Below are positions 49,166 through 58,896 of a stretch of DNA of 64,000 nucleotides, in pieces. Source of the DNA: Buxus sempervirens (Eukaryota > Streptophyta > Magnoliopsida > Buxales > Buxaceae); assembly GCA_947561395.2 (NCBI GenBank), contig OX387189.1, forward strand, positions 23,250,329 through 23,314,328. Reading direction: 5' to 3'. The stretch's first letter is position 1. Every line of letters starts with the position of its first letter. The position numbers and the translations under genes are program-made. Below the pieces are notes generated by a model. It searched no databases. It saw only the letters and a program-made list of their open reading frames with translations, and was not told the origin of the DNA.

Positions 49166-50247
49166 CGGTGGACACCCGATGCTCACTGTTTGGTTTTTTA
49201 AACTCCATTTTTAAGGTTTTGAAGCTCTGTAACTGGTTTTTTAAGCTTTATAAGCCTTCCCAGGGATTCGACCACTCCCCAGAAGGCACTTAAACTTGCA
49301 TTGAAATTAAGCTGAGCTACTTTACTACACAAGATCCCTTTACGAACATACCAACCCGACTGTTATCAAACATGACCGCTATGGACATCTGGTTATGGTG
49401 TGCTAGGGGCATGCTTATAGTGACACAAGGAGCATATAGCAGGTGGCAGGGGTAGGGGAGCATGTTAGTAAGTCCAGCAACATAAAATAAAAAACATACA
49501 GACATCACATACATGCACTTTCATCCGCACGACTAGACCTCCGAGTGTGTACACTAATCACTACACACTAATCACCCAAAGAAGGGAATGAGGAGGGGGG
49601 TTTACAGGGATACATTAGATGAGGTGAATGAGGGGCCAATTCTTCGTGGGAGTGCCAGGTACCTCGTAAGCATTCGAAGGAGCAATAAACCCTTATCTTC
49701 TTAAAGGGGTCATGCATGGGTCTCCCTTACCCTGGGAGACCTCCATGTCACCCGAAATGGAGGAGCAAAAGGAAAAATGCATGACAATGAAAGGAACAAA
49801 AAAAACAGTAGTGATAACATGCTTATATGACTCCCATTTTTATTTATGTAAACGAGTGAGGAGTAGTACCTGAGGTTCCTATACTCTTGTGCAAGGCGGC
49901 GGGTTCTCCTTGAGGTAGCACGATCCCTGGAGCTCTCCTCTCTTGCACCTCCAACAGCAACCGGCCTCCGTTTGTTTGCGTGAGGATGAAGAAGAAGCAA
50001 GACTAGGGGGGTGTTGGATCAAGGTGGGGGCTTGGGGGGGCCGAAGCCACTGAGACAAGGAGGGTTCGGGTGGGGAAGAAACTTGGGCACGGCACCTGGA
50101 GCCAACGGAAACTCCCAACCAAAAATCCTCCAACAAAAATCCTCCAACCAAAATTTTTTCGAACCCAAAAATCTTCGAACCCTAAAATCCTCCGAACCCT
50201 TTGCGAGAAAAGTCGCGCGGCTTATGTAAGGGAAAAAAAAGAAAAAA

Positions 50248-50289
<42 letters not shown>
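50248..50289. repeat. Poly-G run of 42
   Basis: Uninterrupted G from about 50248 to 50289 inside S10, following an A-rich run. Much longer than other homopolymers here. It may be partly a sequencing or assembly artefact. Confidence 0.8.
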
Positions 50290-50639
50290 CGCTCACTCGC
50301 TTGCCACGTCCGCGCGAGCGGCATAATGATGAAAAATCATTTAATGCCGCCGCTCGCCGGTCGTAAAAATCTGAAAAATTCAGATTTAGTCCCTGGCCAA
50401 TTTCAATTTAATCCGATATTCTCGGATTTTTACAGATTTAGTCCCTGGGATATTTCGTACATTTAGATATTTACGGATTTGATCCCCGAGATATTTTCCT
50501 GCGCAACTCGCCACGTGTGCAGCTTTTTGCCACATGCGCAGATTGCCGGTTTTGCTGCTCGGGAATTTCGTCAGCTTATATTTTCTTCACCCGGGCTCCA
50601 ATCTAGGCAAACTTAGTTGCTTTAGAATCGTATCAGAGC

Positions 50640-51300
50640 CCTCTATCCGATGACGTAGGGGTAGGCCTCCAGATCGGATTTTAGCAGAAAGTCAATTTTT
50701 GGCTCCGTTCAAGTTTGACCGCCCGCAAAACCTTCATCCGGACCCCGATTCCGGCAAACTCAGTTGCGTTGGAACCATGTTAAGATTCTCTATCCAATGA
50801 CCTAGGGGTAGGCCTCTGGATCGGATTTATCAAAAAGTCAACTTTTGGCTCTGCTCAAGTTTGACCGCCCGCAGAACCTTCATCCGGACACCGATTCCTG
50901 CAAACTCAGTTGCGTTGGAACCATGTCGAGATTCTCTATCCAATAACCTAGGGGTAGGCCTCTGGATCGGATTTTAGCAGAAAGTCAACTTTTGGCTCTG
51001 TTCAAGTTTGACCGCCCGCAGAACCTTCATCCGCCCGTAGAACCTTCATCCAGACCCCGATTCCTGCAAACTCAGTTGCATTGGAACCGTGTCGAGATTC
51101 TCTATCCAATGACCTAGGGGTAGGCCTCTGGATCGGATTTTAGCAGAAAGTCAACTTTTGGCTCTGTTCAAGTTTGACCGCCAGCAGAACCTTCATTCGG
51201 ACCCCGATTTCTGCAAACTCAGTTGCATTGGAACCGTGTCGAGATTCTCTATCCAATGACATAAAGCGAGGTGGCCAATTTTCACTTGATCAAAAAGTCA
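50640..51300 (-). repeat. U3 tandem repeats with W-box motifs in S10
   Basis: Four copies of a unit of about 150-165 bp near the start of the minus-strand LTR. Units contain AGTCAACTTTTGGCTC and CAAGTTTGACCG, i.e. two TTGAC(C/T) cores per unit. By position this is the U3 enhancer region. Similar single segments are in S1 (8060-8340) and S9 (52390-52680). Confidence 0.75.
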
Positions 51301-51849
51301 ACTTTTCACCCCTTAGGCTTTGACTTTCTGTCCAGGGTTTGCATTTTTGGTTTTTCTGGGAGCGCAAAAATGAGGTGCTTACACCATGATAAGAACAGCA
51401 GATGTATGACACTAGAAAAGAAATAAAAAGTGCTCAAATCATGCTAATATTCAGGTATGTTAAATAAAAATACACAAGGGAACTCACCTTGAGTTTACAA
51501 AACTGTTTAGAGTATTCTTGACCTCCTCTATGGCTGGAGCAGCACTTGAGCAGCACTTCCTCTTCTCCAAATGCACTCCAAAGATCTCCTTTAGTGTTTA
51601 GAAGGAAGATAGAAGTGTAGAGAATGGATTAGAATAGATTTGAGTAGGGTTTCAAGGCTTGAGATGGGGTTGGAGTGGGTTTTGGGATCATTTGGATAGG
51701 GTGGGGTTGCTGGAGAAAAGGGAGAGAGGTTGAAGAGAATGGGTTGAGAGAGATGAGTTGGGAGAGATGGGAGCAACAAATGAGCTCCCTCCTTACGTAT
51801 GGGGTTTTGGGAGGCTTTTATTATGGGGTGGCATGGGAGATGCATGCAT

Positions 51850-52170
51850 GCATTGGGGGGGGGGGGAGAGAGAGAGAGAGAGATGCATGATGATGAGATG
51901 TTCATGGGGGGATGCATGCATAAGGGACATTAATCATGAGAGAGAGGAGATGTATGCATGAGGCATGGGGGGAGAGAGAGATAGAGTGACTTGATGCATG
52001 GGGTGATGCATGAGTGTGGTGCATGATGCATGGGGGATGCACATGGGGAACAAGATTTTATGAAGGAGAGAGAGAGAGGGAAAAGATGTGGTGGGGAATT
52101 AAGCATGTGGGGGATGAGTTATGGAGGAGAGAGAGGGAGAGAAAGATGTGGTGGGGAATTAAACATGTGG
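51850..52170. repeat. GA- and ATGCATG-rich low-complexity stretch in S9
   Basis: (GA)n at about 51864-51882, runs of G at about 51856, and many GATGCATG words with GAGAGAGAG spacers to about 52150. No gene seen. Confidence 0.7.
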
Positions 52171-53222
52171 GGGTGATTTTCTTGGTAATTGCAGATTAGT
52201 CCCTGAGCTATTTTAACATCAACTTGATATTCACAGATTCGTCCCCAGATAATTACAGATATGCCATCAGATATTTTTGAATGTCCTGATTATTTACGGA
52301 TTTGCCACCAGACACCTTTTTCTGCTGTTTTCTCTGCTGTTTTTGCCACGTGGGCAGTTTTTAGGGTTTCTTGTTTTGCTCATAACTTATTATCCGGGAC
52401 TCCGATTCGAGCAAACTCAGTTGCATTGGAATCGTGTTAGGATGACCTATCCATTGGGACAAGTTTGGGCAGCTATTCTGGAGTTTAGCAGAAAATCAAT
52501 TTTTGCTCCCCCTCAAGTTTGACCGGCTCATATCTTCTTCATCCGGACCTTGATCTGAGCAAACTCAGTTGCGTTAGAATCATGTTGGAATTTCCTAATC
52601 ATTGGGAATAAGTATGGTGGTGGATTTGCACTTGATCAAAAAGTCAACTTTTGCCCCCTTAGGGTTTGACTTTTTAGCTAAGGTTTTGAGCTGTTTTGCT
52701 GTCTTTTAGCACATTTTTGGTTTGACCAAAATTTGGGTGCTTACACACATGTTTGTAGATAACTCTGTTTACAAATTTTGTTAGTCCTATGATGTCACAG
52801 ATGTGGTTTGCTGTTTGCCATGATTTCTATATTAACGTTTTATTGTTGTGATTCTGGTTTAATCATATACCTCATGACTTATTTTATATAAACATGAACT
52901 GTTTTAATGCATGCATATTGTTACTTGCTGAGATTTTTATCTCACTCTAGTTTTCCTTATTTTCAGGTAATCTTGGCGAGGATGACAGGCATTGGACTAG
53001 TATGTCAAAAGGGGTAGCCAGTTTAGTTGTAGACTAGTTTTCATGAGCTTAAGGAAATTGTAAAGACTAAAGATTAATTGTTTATATTATTTCATGTTTC
53101 TACATATAACTCTGATGATGTAATTAATAAATGTTTTAATTTGATCTAGATTTTAGTTGCTTTTGTTACTGTCCATAACACCTCGGGTCTAGGGAAAATT
53201 GACCCGGAACCGAGGTGTTACA

Positions 53223-54104
53223 ACTTCCAAATTTTGAGAGAGTCTACATGAGGCTTTAGGAACTCAATTAAAATTCAGTACCAGTTTCCATCTATAAACT
53301 GATGGGAAATCTGAACGTACTATTCAAACCTTAGAAGACATGCTGAGATGTTGTGTGTTGGACTTTGGAGGTCATTGGAGTAAACACTTGGACTTGGTAG
53401 AATTTTTCTATAATAACAATTACCAAGCAAGCATCAAGATGGCTCCATTTGAAGCCTTGTACAAGAGGACTTGTAGATCCCTGTTGTGTTGGGAAGAAGT
53501 GGGTGAATGACAATATTTGCGGCCACAGATTGGTCAAGACAGTAAGGACAAGGTAAATTTGATTAGGAAGCGTCTTAGAACAACTCAAAGTTGTCAAAAG
53601 AGCTACGCTGATGTAAGGAGGCGAGACTTGAAATTTGAAGTAGGGGATATGGTGTTCTTGAAGGTATCTCCCTACCGTGGCATACTAAGGTTCAGTAAGC
53701 AAGGGAAGCTGTCACCCAAATTCATTGGTCAATTCCACGTTATTGGGACAATTGGGCCTGTAGCTTACATATTGGAGTTACCACCTCAGCTAGCCCGTGT
53801 AAATGATGTATTCCACGTCTCTATGCTTCGTCGTTATATACCAAATCCTAGTCATGTCATTGATCTTGAGCCACTAGAGTTACGTGAGGGTGCGACTTTT
53901 GAAAAGCGTCCCATTAAAATATTAGACAAATGAATGCAAGTTCTCCATACCAAGACTGTTCCGTTGGTGAAAGTCTTGTGGCAGCATCACAACGTAGAGG
54001 AAGCTACATGGAAGAATGAGGCCGAAATGAGAAGGAAATACCATATACTTTTCGGTGAATCACAAGGTAAATTTCGAGGACGAAATTTCTTTTTAGGAGG
54101 GTAA
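53223..54104 (+). pseudogene. Integrase C-terminal part and chromodomain of element A
   Basis: Resumes the integrase after element B. The catalytic Glu is preserved in [14 protein letters not shown]. The GPY/F-type region follows (KFIGQFHVIGTIGPVAYILELP), then a C-terminal chromodomain with FEKRPIKILDK and LVKVLWQHH...EEATWKNEAEMRRKY. A chromodomain marks chromoviruses and is thought to steer integration into heterochromatin. In-frame stops lie at 53235, 53295, 53508 and 53931; the natural end is TAA at 54102. Confidence 0.9.
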
Positions 54105-54106
54105 AA
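54091..54106 (+). promoter_or_regulatory. Polypurine tract of element A
   Basis: TTTTAGGAGGGTAAAA directly before TGTGAAACCCC. The preceding TTTCGAGGACGAAATTTC is typical of Tekay/Del 3' ends. Confidence 0.8.
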
Positions 54107-54510
54107 TGTGAAACCCCAGATTTCTATACCATTAGCACACCCTAAACAGAGTAATTTATTGTGTAGGTGAAGTTGGAGAAGCTCAGACACGAAGCCAACC
54201 AAGTGGCTAAGTCCAGGTTCGTCAATAATGTGTAAAGGTAAGCAATCCCAAGACTAGTAAATAAATTTAATTATCGAGACGAATAATGGCTAAGTGGTGA
54301 TTTTTGTGTGCAATAGGAGGAGAGTGGCAAAGTTGAAATATCTTGGTGTTTTGAAGGAGAAGGGCAAACTTGTCATTTGTTCGTGTGAGTGGGATTGGGA
54401 GGAATAAGAGAAGGGGTTTTGCCCCATACGTATGAACCTCGGGCAAACCCCCATTCTCTTCTCTTCTCCTCTCATTCTTCTCCCCACTCTTCTCTCCCAC
54501 ACTCTGTTCT
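54107..54510 (+). repeat. Start of the 3' LTR of element A, cut by Tat-E
   Basis: Begins TGTGAAACCCC and shares blocks with S6, such as GTGTAGGTGAAGTTG and GGCTAAG. Interrupted at 54510 by Tat-E. The remainder lies right of the window. Confidence 0.88.
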
Positions 54511-54629
54511 TGTAGACACCCCAAATTGCACTACAAAATGAGAAAATAATAAAAACATGTAATTAGAGCTTAAAACAGGTCAAAAAAGCCTAAAAATAGA
54601 ATGAACAGGCTTTGCCCGTATTTTCTTCA

Positions 54630-54703
54630 CGGGCCTATCGCGCCCGAAAGTTATCTACGGGCAGGCGCGCCCGTAGTACCAATACGGTCACTATTGGACC
54701 GTA
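54630..54703 (+). repeat. Three hairpins of the ACGGGC family in the Tat-E LTR
   Basis: CGGGC - CTATCGC - GCCCG (54630-54646), CTACGGGC - AGGCGC - GCCCGTAG (54655-54676) and TACGGTC - ACTATTG - GACCGTA (54683-54703). All are perfect. The change GGGC/GCCC to GGTC/GACC is compensated. Confidence 0.85.
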
Positions 54704-54918
54704 GTGCATTTACGGGCATTAAAGACACGTGCAAGTTTTGTCCTTCTCTCGATTTCCAAGCTTTATTTGAAGTCCAATATATCTTTAAACGAGCGGATTA
54801 TGTCTTTTATTCGCTGAAGTCACCTTGGTTGGCTATGGATGGGCATTATCTCTGTATTTCACTCTATCCTGAGAATCAGGATATATCCTTCTGGACCAGC
54901 CTTGCCCCTGGGTGTGTC

Positions 54919-54926
54919 TATAAATA
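54919..54926 (+). promoter_or_regulatory. TATA box of Tat-E
   Basis: TATAAATA followed by AGAGGC, about 410 bp into the LTR. Transcription would start about 30 bp downstream, leaving the 54630 hairpins in U3. Confidence 0.7.
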
Positions 54927-56316
54927 GAGGCTCATTCCTCTAGCTAAGGGCCACGAAATTTTGAAGAATCAAAAGCTCCAAGAGAAGGAAAGGAATCCCT
55001 GCTGCTCTGCCTGCTCAATCCAGGTAAGTCCCCTATCCTTTTTTATTTTCTGTCTTCAATTCTAGAAGTAATAGGATCATCTCTATTGCTGTAGAATAAG
55101 GCCATATCTGTTTTTGTATTCCTAAACCTGCCTCCAAGTACCTCAAGGGTCTCTCTAGCCGTAAAACGTGAAGAGAGAACTAGGGGAAAGGGGAACAGGT
55201 GGATCCCTAGAATAGAACCCTATATCTGTTTTTTTTTCTTAGAATAAAGCTTGTGATTGTGTTTGTGTAACCAAACCTATCTCTAAGTACCTCAAGAGTC
55301 TCTCTAGCCGTAAAACGTGAAGAGAGAACTAGGGGAAAAGAGAACAGGTGGATCCGTAGGGTAGACCCCCATGTGCTCTAATATGTGAGATGTGGCTGTT
55401 TTAAATATTCTGATCATGTTTTAATGCTTTTTATGATGAATCTGAATGAATACATGAATCCATGATGTTTATAGCATGAGATCCCCTATTTTTGATAAAA
55501 TTTGGATTTTTCACATATTTGCACCTACAGCACTGTTTTCGTGATTTTTGTGGTTTTAGGCTAGGATCTTGGATTTATCATGATCAATATGGTAGATCTG
55601 AATCCAGAAGCCTAAAAGTAAATTCTAGGGTTTCATGATATGGTTTTTAAATCGTTTTTAATTATTGAGAGAAAACCCTACGGTCTAAATTCTCCCCTTT
55701 TGGTGTTTTTCATCAACGTAGGTATTTTCGGTTTTGATTTGCAGATTTAATGTGAAATTTGGGCTTTAACTATGACCTGGACTATTCAAGTTCAATTTTG
55801 AAATATTTTATAAAAATCATATTTTTCTAGATTTCTAGAATTTTGACTTGAAGCCAGATTTTTGGATTTTTCACTTTAAATTGATTTTATTTGATTTTAT
55901 CTCAATTTTGTTTTGATCATGAAACCCTAGGAATGGTATGATCATGTTTAATAGTTCTGGATCAATCAGACTATTCATATGAAAAAACCATACAATTTTT
56001 GTCTTTTTTGTGATTTCGTGTGATTTTTATAGCAAGCTTTTTCCTTTATTTTAAACATGAACAATACCTGGCAACCACCTTGTGTGGATGAATAGGGGTG
56101 CCTAACACCTTCCCTTGTTCATAACTTAATCCCCTTACCCATCTCTGGTTGTTTTTTTTAGGAGGGATATTTTGCCCTAAAATTTGCCTTTTGTGCTTAT
56201 TTAATATTTTGGTGTCCATTCACACCTAAATTGAATGGTGGCGACTCTTTGTTTTATATAATCCCGTGTGATGATTGAGGAAATCATTGGATTGATTTTT
56301 TCCCATGTCTCACAAC

Positions 56317-56335
56317 TGGCAACTCTGCTGGGGAC
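56317..56335 (+). other. Primer binding site of Tat-E
   Basis: TGGCAACTCTGCTGGGGAC two bases after the LTR. TGG is the complement of tRNA CCA. The following bases resemble the TGGCGACTCC complement of a tRNA-Arg, with mismatches. The tRNA identity is from memory. Confidence 0.75.
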
Positions 56336-57557
56336 TTGTGGATTTGAGCCTTTTTGGTGTTTTTGTTCATGTTTTTGATATTTTTGGATTTGCTTGCTAT
56401 TTTGTGTTCTTAAGCTTGTTGAGTATATTTTAAATCTGAATTATTGCTTAGGAATTCATGGGGGTAGAAACATGCTTAACTTTGATTTATAGGATTGTTT
56501 CTACAAACATGCGTAGGGGAGGTCCGTTTGGTTGAACCATGCTTATTTCTTGCTATATTTTTATGATAGCATGTTTTAATTTTCAGCATGATCTCCATGA
56601 TGATTTTGGGTGTATAACATGATCATATGTTTTCATGATAGATGATTTTTATGAGCATGTTGTTTTGGGTGCTATAGGATTGCCTTATTTACTTGTTTAT
56701 TTTAAATATGCTTTCCTATTATGCCTTGGTTTGTTTATGCATGGCTGCGAAAGGAGTGGCAAGGGTTTGGGACGTTGTGAATGCACCCTATTTTTTACAA
56801 TGCACTGTGCACCTTTTATTTTTTACACAGCCTACCCTTAACCTATAGGAAGTTGAACCCGAATGTGTGTAGCTTGGCGCAACGAGGTCGATACTTCGGA
56901 AAGCGAAAGTGAAAACATTCACCTTAAAACTTTGAGCTAATGATGTGATGATAATGTGGATCTGGGATTCTGGTCATCACTAGGCTTGAGTACTAAGTTG
57001 CCATTAAGCCAAAACCCAAAACCCCTACGCTTGAAGGTGGAGTTACACGTTTTCGGCTAAATTACACAATTACGTGGGAATATGGGGTTGTATGATTGTG
57101 GGAAGGCCGTGTGCATGGCTTACAAACCAGGGCATAATGCGGATGCCATATTGAAGGTAAACAAGGTAACAAGGTAATCCTATTGTTCTGCATTATTTTC
57201 ATGTCATAGGGGTGTCATGGTACCCATTGGTTCGGGATAAAATTGGTCCCAAAATTTACATGTTTTTAAAATTGGTGCAGCCCATAGGAAGAGTCTCTAA
57301 CTCTGTTTAGAATCAATCCTACCCTATGTTCATACAAGAGGCAACAAAAGGGTACCAAATTCTTGAGTATGGTGTCAATTTGGAGGGTGCATGTGCCTTC
57401 CTAAGCATGTGTTTTAGCAAAAAGGCCAAGGTCCACTTTGGGACAGTTTAGAAGCTCTGCAATGGGTGAACCGTACGTTTGGATGAACAATGAAAGTGAT
57501 CAGACCATGTAAAAACTGGAAAAACATAACAAGGTTCCGTAAAACCGCATTTAGTAC
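56336..57557 (+). other. First half of the Tat-E 5' leader
   Basis: Non-coding RNA leader between primer site and hairpin arrays, rich in T and in CATG words. Nothing recognisable as a gene; the 68-codon frame at 56635 has no known domain. Confidence 0.6.
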
Positions 57558-57661
57558 ACGGGCTGGGCTTGCCCGTATTAGTTATACGGGCTAGGCTCGC
57601 CCGTGTTTTCCATACGGTCACGGCTTGCTCGTAATTTGAATACGGGCAGGGCTGGACCGTA
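57558..57661 (+). repeat. Leader copies of the ACGGGC hairpins in Tat-E
   Basis: ACGGGC - TGGGCTT - GCCCGT (57558-57576), ACGGGC - TAGGCTC - GCCCGT (57586-57604), an imperfect ACGGTC/GCTCGT unit, and TACGGGC/GACCGTA (57641-57661, one mismatch). This is the same stem family as in the LTR of this element. Confidence 0.8.
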
Positions 57662-57840
57662 CTGTGTATACGGTTTTCTCGGAATATTCAACTTTAATCA
57701 GTTTTTTCCACTAAAATCTTCCTTTAACCCTTAAATAATGATAAAGGGAAACAAGTTTGAATAAAATGCTTCAAAAAAAAAACAAACAAACAAACAAAAT
57801 AATTAAAAGAAAAAAATGTGAGAGAAAGGTTCCTTGGGCT

Positions 57841-58712
57841 TCTGAAAGCCTTTGAATTTCAGACTTTTTCTCAAAAAAACTCTTTGGGCCTCTGAAAGCC
57901 TTTGAATTTCAGACTTTTCCTCAAAAATCCTTTGGGCCTCTGAAAGCCTTTGAATTTCAGACTTTTCCTCAAAAAACTCTTTGGGCCTCTGAAAGCCTTT
58001 GAATTTCAGACTTTTTTCAAAAATATCCCTGGGCCTCTGAAAGCCTTTGAATTTCAGATCCTTTTTCCTTTTCGAGACCTGTTGGAAGCCCTAGAATATT
58101 CCAACAAACCTTTTTGGGCCGTCTAAAAGCCTCTGAATTTTAGACAAATCATTTCTTTGGGCCATCTAAAAGCCTCTGAATTTTAGATACAACCTTTTTG
58201 GGCGATTTGAAAGCCTTTGAATTTCAAACATCAACCTTTTTGGGCCGTCTAAAAGCCTCTGAATTTTAGACAAATCATTCCTTTGGGCCGTCTAAAAGCC
58301 TCTGAATTTTAGACAAATCATTTCTTTGGGCCATCTAAAAGCCTCTGAATTTTAGACACAACTCCTTTGGGCCGTCTAAAAGCCTCTGAATTTTAGACAA
58401 ATCATTTCTTTGGGCCGTCTAAAAGCCTCTGAATTTTAGACAAATCATTTTTTTGGGCCGTCTAAAAGCCTCTGAATTTTTGACAATTGATTTCTTTGGG
58501 CCGTCTATAAGCCTCTGAATTATAGACACATATCCTTTGGGCCTCTGAAAGCCTTTGAATTTCAGACATTTTTCAAAAATATCCTTGGGCCTCTGAAAGC
58601 CTTTGAATTTCAGACTTTTTCCAAAAACACCCCTGGGCCTCTGAAAGCCTTTGAATTTCAGATCCTTTTCTCTTTTTGTAGGACCTGTTGGAAGCCTTAG
58701 AATATTCCAACA
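57841..58712 (+). repeat. Array of about 20 hairpins with conserved loop GCCTYTGAA in the Tat-E leader
   Basis: Units every 30-55 bp, usually after TTGGGC. Stem types: TCTGAAA/TTTCAGA (57841, 57891, 57939, 57988, 58036, 58544, 58592, 58640), GTCTAAAA/TTTTAGAC (58121, 58247, 58290, 58374, 58417), ATCTAAAA/TTTTAGAT (58164), TTTGAAA/TTTCAAA (58206), GTCTATAA/TTATAGAC (58503) and TGTTGGAA/TTCCAACA with longer loops GCCCTAGAATA or GCCTTAGAATA (58080, 58686). Two units (58334, 58460) have one mispair. It ends about 180 bp before the gag start. Confidence 0.92.
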
Positions 58713-58896
58713 ATTCTAAAAAAAAAGAAGCAAATAAAGAAAGAAACAAATCCAAACTCGTGTTCACCCAGCTTGCACATAGGCATACATAGGCATGTGA
58801 ATGAGATTAAATTGGCACTGATATTTTCACTTTATTTTTCCAGGTACCAATACACTTGCAATCATAGCTCCTGTAACCAGATCAAGAGCTCGAGCC

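Larger units (their letters stand above)
47892..51383 (-). mobile_element. S10: solo Tat/Ogre-type LTR (3492 bp), minus strand, inside S9
   Basis: Minus-strand start TGTAAGCACCTC (at 51383) and end GACGCGCGCACA (at 47892). An exact duplication CCATG lies at 47887-47891 and 51384-51388. Starts and ends like S9, so it is a related LTR inserted in its own family. Contains four U3 tandem repeats, a 42-base G run, GC-rich hairpins and a PBS-like site at 47927-47936. Confidence 0.95.
44161..52745 (-). mobile_element. S9: solo Tat/Ogre-type LTR, minus strand, inside LTR 2 of B
   Basis: Minus-strand start TGTAAGCACCC (at 52745) and end ACCATGCGCACA (at 44161). An exact duplication CACAT lies at 44156-44160 and 52746-52750. 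Net length is about 5.1 kb without S10. Contains hairpins at 45002-45109 and 46404-46550, TATA-like TATAAAG near 47797-47803, and a PBS-like site at 44216-44225. S1 belongs to the same broad family. Confidence 0.93.
26557..53222 (+). mobile_element. Element B: full-length non-autonomous LTR element
   Basis: Two LTRs of about 3.1 kb (26557-29632 and 39166-53222, the second split by S8 and S9) flank an internal region. The exact target duplication ACTTC lies at 26552-26556 and 53223-53227. The LTRs align end to end by eye with differences of a few percent. The internal region, about 2.4 kb without S6, has no gag or pol, so mobility would depend on proteins supplied by another element. The terminal sequence TGTAAAACCC...GTGTTACA and the 3' leader TTTCGAGGACAAAATTT are of chromovirus type. 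Confidence 0.92.
39166..53222 (+). repeat. 3' LTR of element B, split by S8 and S9
   Basis: LTR pieces 39166-41279, 43649-44160 and 52751-53222 total about 3.1 kb and align in order with LTR 1. The start TGTAAAACCC and end GTGTTACA are intact. TATAAAA is at 40061-40067. The two insertions must be younger than element B, because LTR 1 lacks them. Confidence 0.93.
5217..54510 (+). mobile_element. Element A: Tekay/Del-like chromovirus, host of all other insertions
   Basis: Reading across the insertions, the order is gag, zinc knuckle, protease, RT, RNase H, integrase, chromodomain, polypurine tract and 3' LTR start. This is a chromovirus of the Tekay/Del type. The frame resumes across S1, S4 and B at the exact codon once one target-site copy is discounted. 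The 5' LTR and start of gag are left of the window, and the rest of the 3' LTR lies beyond Tat-E to the right. The coding parts carry many stops, so it is an old copy. Confidence 0.9.
54511..56314 (+). repeat. 5' LTR of Tat-E (about 1804 bp)
   Basis: Starts TGTAGACACCCC and ends TCTCACA two bases before the primer binding site. Contains a hairpin cluster (54630-54703), a TATA box (54919), and a direct duplication of about 150 bp (about 55125-55235 and 55265-55375) centred on CTCTCTAGCCGTAAAACG. A PBS-like TGGCGACTCT is at 56239-56248. Confidence 0.88.

Noticed and set aside
48375..49201. Trp/Gly/Pro-rich frames of 107 and 156 codons
   Set aside because: They lie wholly in S10 on the strand opposite to the LTR, overlap GC hairpins, and show no protein family.
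49710..50366. Several frames of about 70-100 codons around the poly-G run
   Set aside because: Pro or Gly runs come from the homopolymer. The sequence lies in the S10 LTR and matches no known protein.
44161..51383. S9 and S10 as the two LTRs of one minus-strand element
   Set aside because: S10 has its own exact CCATG duplication and S9 its own CACAT duplication, and S10 lies within S9 sequence. No gag or pol lies between them.
57841..58712. CRISPR-like array (regular repeats with spacers)
   Set aside because: The units are stem-loops inside a plant retrotransposon leader. The spacers are similar to one another, the repeat arms vary, and there are no cas genes.
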